From the NCBI GenBank assembly GCA_035654355.1, contig DASRXC010000068.1, positions 1-64,000 on the forward strand: a DNA stretch of 64,000 bases, in the 5' to 3' direction. The notes beneath the pieces are model-generated. The model did no database searches. It had not been told where the DNA came from and saw only the letters and a program-made list of their open reading frames with translations. The stretch comes from JAFAHD01 sp035654355 (GTDB lineage Bacteria > Vulcanimicrobiota > Vulcanimicrobiia > Eremiobacterales > Eremiobacteraceae). The number at the start of each line of letters is the position of its first letter. The first letter of the stretch is position 1. The position numbers and the translations under genes are program-made. Positions 60,805 to 64,000 of this stretch are shown here, piece by piece.

Positions 60805-62580
60805 GTGACCAATTACGACATCGCCGCTCGCCTGAACGAAATCGCCGCGCTCATGGAGTTCGACGGCGAGCCCTTCTTCAAAATCAAAGCGTACGAGCGC
60901 GCCGCGCGCAGTCTGGAAGACACCGAAACGCCAGTGCGCGAACTGATCGACGCGGGCGAGGTCAACGAACTGCCCGGCGTCGGCAAAGCGATCGCGCAGA
61001 AGATCGTCGACATCGAAGCGACCGGCACATGCAAATATCTCGAAGAACTCCGCGCGAAGTTTCCATCGACGATCCTCGAGCTGCTGCGCGTTCCAGGCGT
61101 CGGCACAAAGACCGCGATCGCCATGTACCAGCGCCTCGGGATCACCGGCCTCGAAGACCTGCGCGCGGCGGTCGAAGACGGATCGATCGCGACGCTGCCA
61201 CGCCTCGGCGCGAAAGGCGTTGAAAACCTTAAGCTCTCGCTCTCGCGGTTGGCGGAACGCACGCACCGCATGCGCTTAGGCGATGCGTGGGAGATCTCAG
61301 CGCAGATCACTGCGGCGCTTGAAGAGGCGAAGGTCGCGAAAAATGTCGTCGCCGCGGGCAGCTTGCGCCGCATGGAGCCGACGGTCGGCGATTTGGATTT
61401 CATCTGCACCAGCTCGACGCCCGAAAAAGCGCTCGATTTCTTTTGCGCGATGCACGGCGTGGAACGCGTGACCGCGAAAGGCGATACGAAGGCCACGGTT
61501 TGGCTGCATGCCGGCATCGCGGCAGACTTGCGCGTCGTGCCGCATCGCTGTTTCGGCAATCTTCTCCAGCATTTCACCGGGAATAAGGATCACAACGTCA
61601 AGCTGCGCGAGTATGCGCTGCGCAAGGGTCTATCGGTCAGCGAATGGGGCGTGCAGACGGTCGAAACCGGACGCGTGCGAACATCGGCCACGGAGGCGGG
61701 CGTCTACGAGATGCTCGGCTTGCAATTCATCGCACCGGAGATTCGCCTCGGTTTGAACGAGATCGAACTCGCGCGCAAGAATGAACTTCCTATACTCATC
61801 GGAGCCGCAGACATTCGCGGCGATCTTCACGATCATACGACGTGGAGCGATGGTACGCGCAGCATCGAACAGATGGCGCGCGAAGCCGCGCGTCGAGGCC
61901 TCTCGTATCTTTCGATCTCCGATCATTCGCGCGGGCGAGCGGTCGGCAACGGGCTTTCTGTTGAGCGCTTGCTCGAGCAGATCGCTGAGATCAGATCGGT
62001 CGCGACGGCCTATGGCATCCGCTTGTTGTGCTCGTCAGAAGTCGACATCCGCGCTGACGGCACGCTCGACTTTCCCGATGACGTGCTCGCGCAGCTTGAC
62101 ATCGTCGTCGCCTCGATCCATTCCGGCTTCGCCGCCGATAAAGCGAAGCAGACGGCGCGCCTGCTGCGAGCGATCGAGAACCCGTACGTCAACATCATCG
62201 GGCATCCGACAGGCGGGCTGATTGAAGAGCGAGCAGGCTATGAGTTCGACGCCGACGCTGTTTTTCGGGCGGCAGCCGCTTCAGGCACCGCGCTTGAGAT
62301 CAGCACGAATCCCGCGCGCCTAGACCTCAGCGCCCCGTTAGCGCGGCGCGCAAAAGAGCTCGGCTGCATCTTCTCCGTCGACAACGATGCGCACTCATTT
62401 GAAGACTTCGATCATTTGCGATTCGGCATCGGCACCGCGTGCAAGGCCGGGTTGACAAAGGCCGACGTGTTAAACACGCGACCGGTCGAGGACGTACTGG
62501 CCTTCGTCGCCGCAAAGCGACATCGTGAGCCTAGCGTGACGAGAGTCGAGCAACCTCAGTCCACTGAGCTCTTCGGCTGA
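60805..62580 (+). CDS. polX: DNA polymerase X / 3'-5' exonuclease
   Basis: A 591-residue family X repair polymerase. N-terminal HhH elements LPGVGKAIAQKIV and VPGVGTKTAIAMY bind DNA. The polymerase metal motif is VGDLDFICTS with the third Asp in ADLRVVPH. The C-terminal PHP domain (GDLHDHTTWSDGT; ISDHSRG; SSEVDI) supplies Mn-dependent 3'-5' exonuclease and AP-endonuclease activities. GTG start. It acts in base excision repair and overlaps the convergent PHP phosphoesterase gene by 25 bp. Confidence 0.97.
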   Translation: MTNYDIAARLNEIAALMEFDGEPFFKIKAYERAARSLEDTETPVRELIDAGEVNELPGVGKAIAQKIVDIEATGTCKYLEELRAKFPSTILELLRVPGVGTKTAIAMYQRLGITGLEDLRAAVEDGSIATLPRLGAKGVENLKLSLSRLAERTHRMRLGDAWEISAQITAALEEAKVAKNVVAAGSLRRMEPTVGDLDFICTSSTPEKALDFFCAMHGVERVTAKGDTKATVWLHAGIAADLRVVPHRCFGNLLQHFTGNKDHNVKLREYALRKGLSVSEWGVQTVETGRVRTSATEAGVYEMLGLQFIAPEIRLGLNEIELARKNELPILIGAADIRGDLHDHTTWSDGTRSIEQMAREAARRGLSYLSISDHSRGRAVGNGLSVERLLEQIAEIRSVATAYGIRLLCSSEVDIRADGTLDFPDDVLAQLDIVVASIHSGFAADKAKQTARLLRAIENPYVNIIGHPTGGLIEERAGYEFDADAVFRAAAASGTALEISTNPARLDLSAPLARRAKELGCIFSVDNDAHSFEDFDHLRFGIGTACKAGLTKADVLNTRPVEDVLAFVAAKRHREPSVTRVEQPQSTELFG

Positions 62581-63389
62581 CGGAATGTTCTAATCGAAAG
62601 TCTTTGGAGAAGATCGGGCGGCGCCTCGAATCGCGGATTGACGTAGGGACCTTGAAACCAACCGTGCCAATCGCTGCCGCACGAGTACAGCTTACCGCGA
62701 CGCCGCGCTAGACCGACTAATTCGGAGCGACGGTCGGTGTCATACCGCAAGTACATCGCTTCAAGCCCGTCGAGTTCGTCAAGCCATTGGTCGGCGAGCC
62801 CATCGTCTACTAACTCGGCGGGATGTGCGAGGAACGCGACGCCACCTGCGCCGCGGATGATCGCCGCACCCTGCGCCGGAGTCGGCAATCCTGAATACGC
62901 TTCGGGTGGTAGAGCTCCGAAGAATGCTCGGAATGCCGCATGACAGCGTTGCGGATCGCCGTCTTCGAACCCGCGGCGACAGAGCCGCTCGATGAGGACC
63001 GGCAAGCGGACCGGCGCGTCGGTGAAGTCGCGCTCCCACTCAACCCTGATGCCTTGTGATGCGAGAAACCGAACCCAACGCTCCTGATTCGCGCCGAACG
63101 CCTGGGTCGTTTGCGCGTTCGCAAAACGCAGGTCTTCATCCGTGTGGGAGACGCCAAGACCCAGCACGTGGACGACGCGGCCCGCGCCGTACGTCGTCAT
63201 TTCGATCCCTCCAACGAAGCGAACACCCCGCTCTGCCGCGCGACGGCGCGCATCAGCATGTCCGGTGGTGGTGTCGTGGTCGGTGAGCGCCGCAAGCTCG
63301 ACGCCCGCATCGGCCACTGCATCGATCACACTTTCCGGAGAGAATTCGCCGTCGCTGCGATCGCTGTGCAGGTGTAGGTCGCAAAGCAT
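62556..63389 (-). CDS. PHP domain phosphoesterase
   Basis: A 277-residue metal-dependent phosphoesterase of the RNase AM/YciV type. MLCDLHLHSDRSDGEFSPESVI and ALTDHDTTTG hold the N-terminal metal ligands. FLAHPAELVDDG and GSDWHGWF hold the C-terminal His/Asp. The ATG at 63389 places the HxH motif at the usual N-terminal position. Likely a nucleotide or RNA phosphatase. Confidence 0.92.
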   Translation of the reverse strand: MLCDLHLHSDRSDGEFSPESVIDAVADAGVELAALTDHDTTTGHADARRRAAERGVRFVGGIEMTTYGAGRVVHVLGLGVSHTDEDLRFANAQTTQAFGANQERWVRFLASQGIRVEWERDFTDAPVRLPVLIERLCRRGFEDGDPQRCHAAFRAFFGALPPEAYSGLPTPAQGAAIIRGAGGVAFLAHPAELVDDGLADQWLDELDGLEAMYLRYDTDRRSELVGLARRRGKLYSCGSDWHGWFQGPYVNPRFEAPPDLLQRLSIRTFRQPKSSVD

Positions 63390-63446
63390 TGACCGCACAG
63401 GTTCGCGCCCGCGGGTAACCGCGCCCCTGCGCGAGAACCCTCCGGA

Positions 63447-64000
63447 ATGGCGACTTTCACGAAGGCGCAGCTCGTGTCTCCGGCTCACACGCTCGAGGGC
63501 CGCTACTATACGTCGCCCGACGTTTTCAAGGAAGAACAAGGGCGCATTTTTTCGCGCTCGTGGATCTGCATCGGCCGTGAACAGGAGCTGCCGGAAGTAG
63601 GCAGCTTCATGACCGCAGACATCGCCGGCGAAAGCCTCATCGTCGTGCGCGATAAGAGCGCGACGCTACACGCGCATTTCAACGTGTGCCGCCACCGCGG
63701 CACTCGGATTTGTGAGGCGCCCAGCGGCAAGTTCACCGGCGCGATCGTATGCCCGTACCATGCGTGGACATACGGTCTTGACGGAAGGCTGATGACGGCG
63801 CGCAACATGCGCGACGTGCCAGGTTTTGCAGAAGCCGATTTTCCGTTGCACTCAGCCGCGCTCACGACGTGGGAAGGACTCATCTTCGTCAACGTGGCCG
63901 AGAAGCCAATGCCGTTCGCCGAGGCTCACCCCGCGCTAATCGGCCGATTCGATCGCTGGCAGATCGGTCGGCTGCGCGAGGGCAAGCGCATCGACTATGA
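63447..64000 (+). CDS. Rieske aromatic-ring-hydroxylating dioxygenase, N-terminal part (runs off window)
   Basis: The first 184 codons of a Rieske oxygenase alpha subunit. The [2Fe-2S] ligands are in NVCRHRG and IVCPYHAW (CxH ... CxxH), and the lead-in YYTSPDVFKEEQGRIFSRSWICIGRE is typical. The catalytic mononuclear iron domain lies outside the window. CGGAATGG lies at the start, with weak ribosome binding. The substrate is unknown. Confidence 0.93.
   Translation, partial: MATFTKAQLVSPAHTLEGRYYTSPDVFKEEQGRIFSRSWICIGREQELPEVGSFMTADIAGESLIVVRDKSATLHAHFNVCRHRGTRICEAPSGKFTGAIVCPYHAWTYGLDGRLMTARNMRDVPGFAEADFPLHSAALTTWEGLIFVNVAEKPMPFAEAHPALIGRFDRWQIGRLREGKRIDY

Overview
The window is about 64 kb of high-GC bacterial chromosome, densely packed with genes and with frequent GTG and TTG starts. 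No rRNA, tRNA, CRISPR array, insertion sequence or prophage was seen. The gene mix (a bacterial family B DNA polymerase, CoxD/CoxE/XdhC maturation genes, BolA with a monothiol glutaredoxin, two HdeD paralogs, many lipoproteins and secreted proteins with Pro/Thr/Ser-rich tails) suggests a poorly cultivated aerobic lineage. Candidatus Eremiobacterota (WPS-2) is my best guess, from gene flavour only, with no marker gene to prove it.

Layout. 1-7.8 kb: phosphate and stress genes (PPK2 polyphosphate kinase, Na/Pi symporter, P-type ATPase, SDR, DUF3175, an eRF1-like protein, a truncated methyltransferase, DUF2277). 7.8-15.9 kb: PDZ-hydrolase, HdeD, M48 peptidase, a LolA-like protein, two unknown membrane proteins, an OYE-family oxidoreductase and an SRPBCC protein. 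16-24.4 kb: a ferritin-like/CDGSH iron-sulfur fusion, rhomboid protease, ferritin-like protein, cupin, amino-acid permease with FAD oxidase, a decayed NiCoT nickel/cobalt transporter and a beta-lactamase-fold hydrolase. 24.4-28.0 kb: a WYL regulator divergent from a tight four-gene operon (wHTH/YbjN-like, DUF4258-like, PD-(D/E)XK nuclease with four Cys, membrane PH-like protein). This is the best candidate for an undescribed system, and two dyad-symmetric sites lie between the divergent genes. 28.0-36.2 kb: a secreted SGNH hydrolase behind a perfect sigma-28-type promoter, acyltransferase, patatin, second HdeD, TPR plus a CcdA homolog without its catalytic cysteines, BolA, Grx4 and a CHASE3-SpoIIE phosphatase.

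36.2-43.3 kb: CoxD-CoxE-XdhC followed by two micro-ORFs and a bidirectional terminator, TlpA, two cupredoxin-like lipoproteins, and an NRDE-Mrp-lipoprotein operon. 44.1-48.9 kb: a complete branched-chain amino-acid ABC transporter (livKHMGF). 48.9-54.9 kb: a frameshifted DUF4760-like gene, then a probable operon of family B DNA polymerase, Gfo/Idh dehydrogenase, O-methyltransferase and a propeller-YscW/YbaY fusion. 55-59.5 kb: secreted unknowns, a second SGNH lipoprotein, and an ArsR/AHSA1 pair. 59.6-64 kb: nicotinate phosphoribosyltransferase, PolX, a PHP phosphoesterase and the start of a Rieske oxygenase that runs off the window.

Functional themes are phosphate/polyphosphate and cation handling, iron-sulfur and thiol redox chemistry, molybdo-hydroxylase maturation without its structural genes, amino-acid and polyamine uptake, and DNA repair synthesis. 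All family assignments come from motifs read by eye; no database search was possible.
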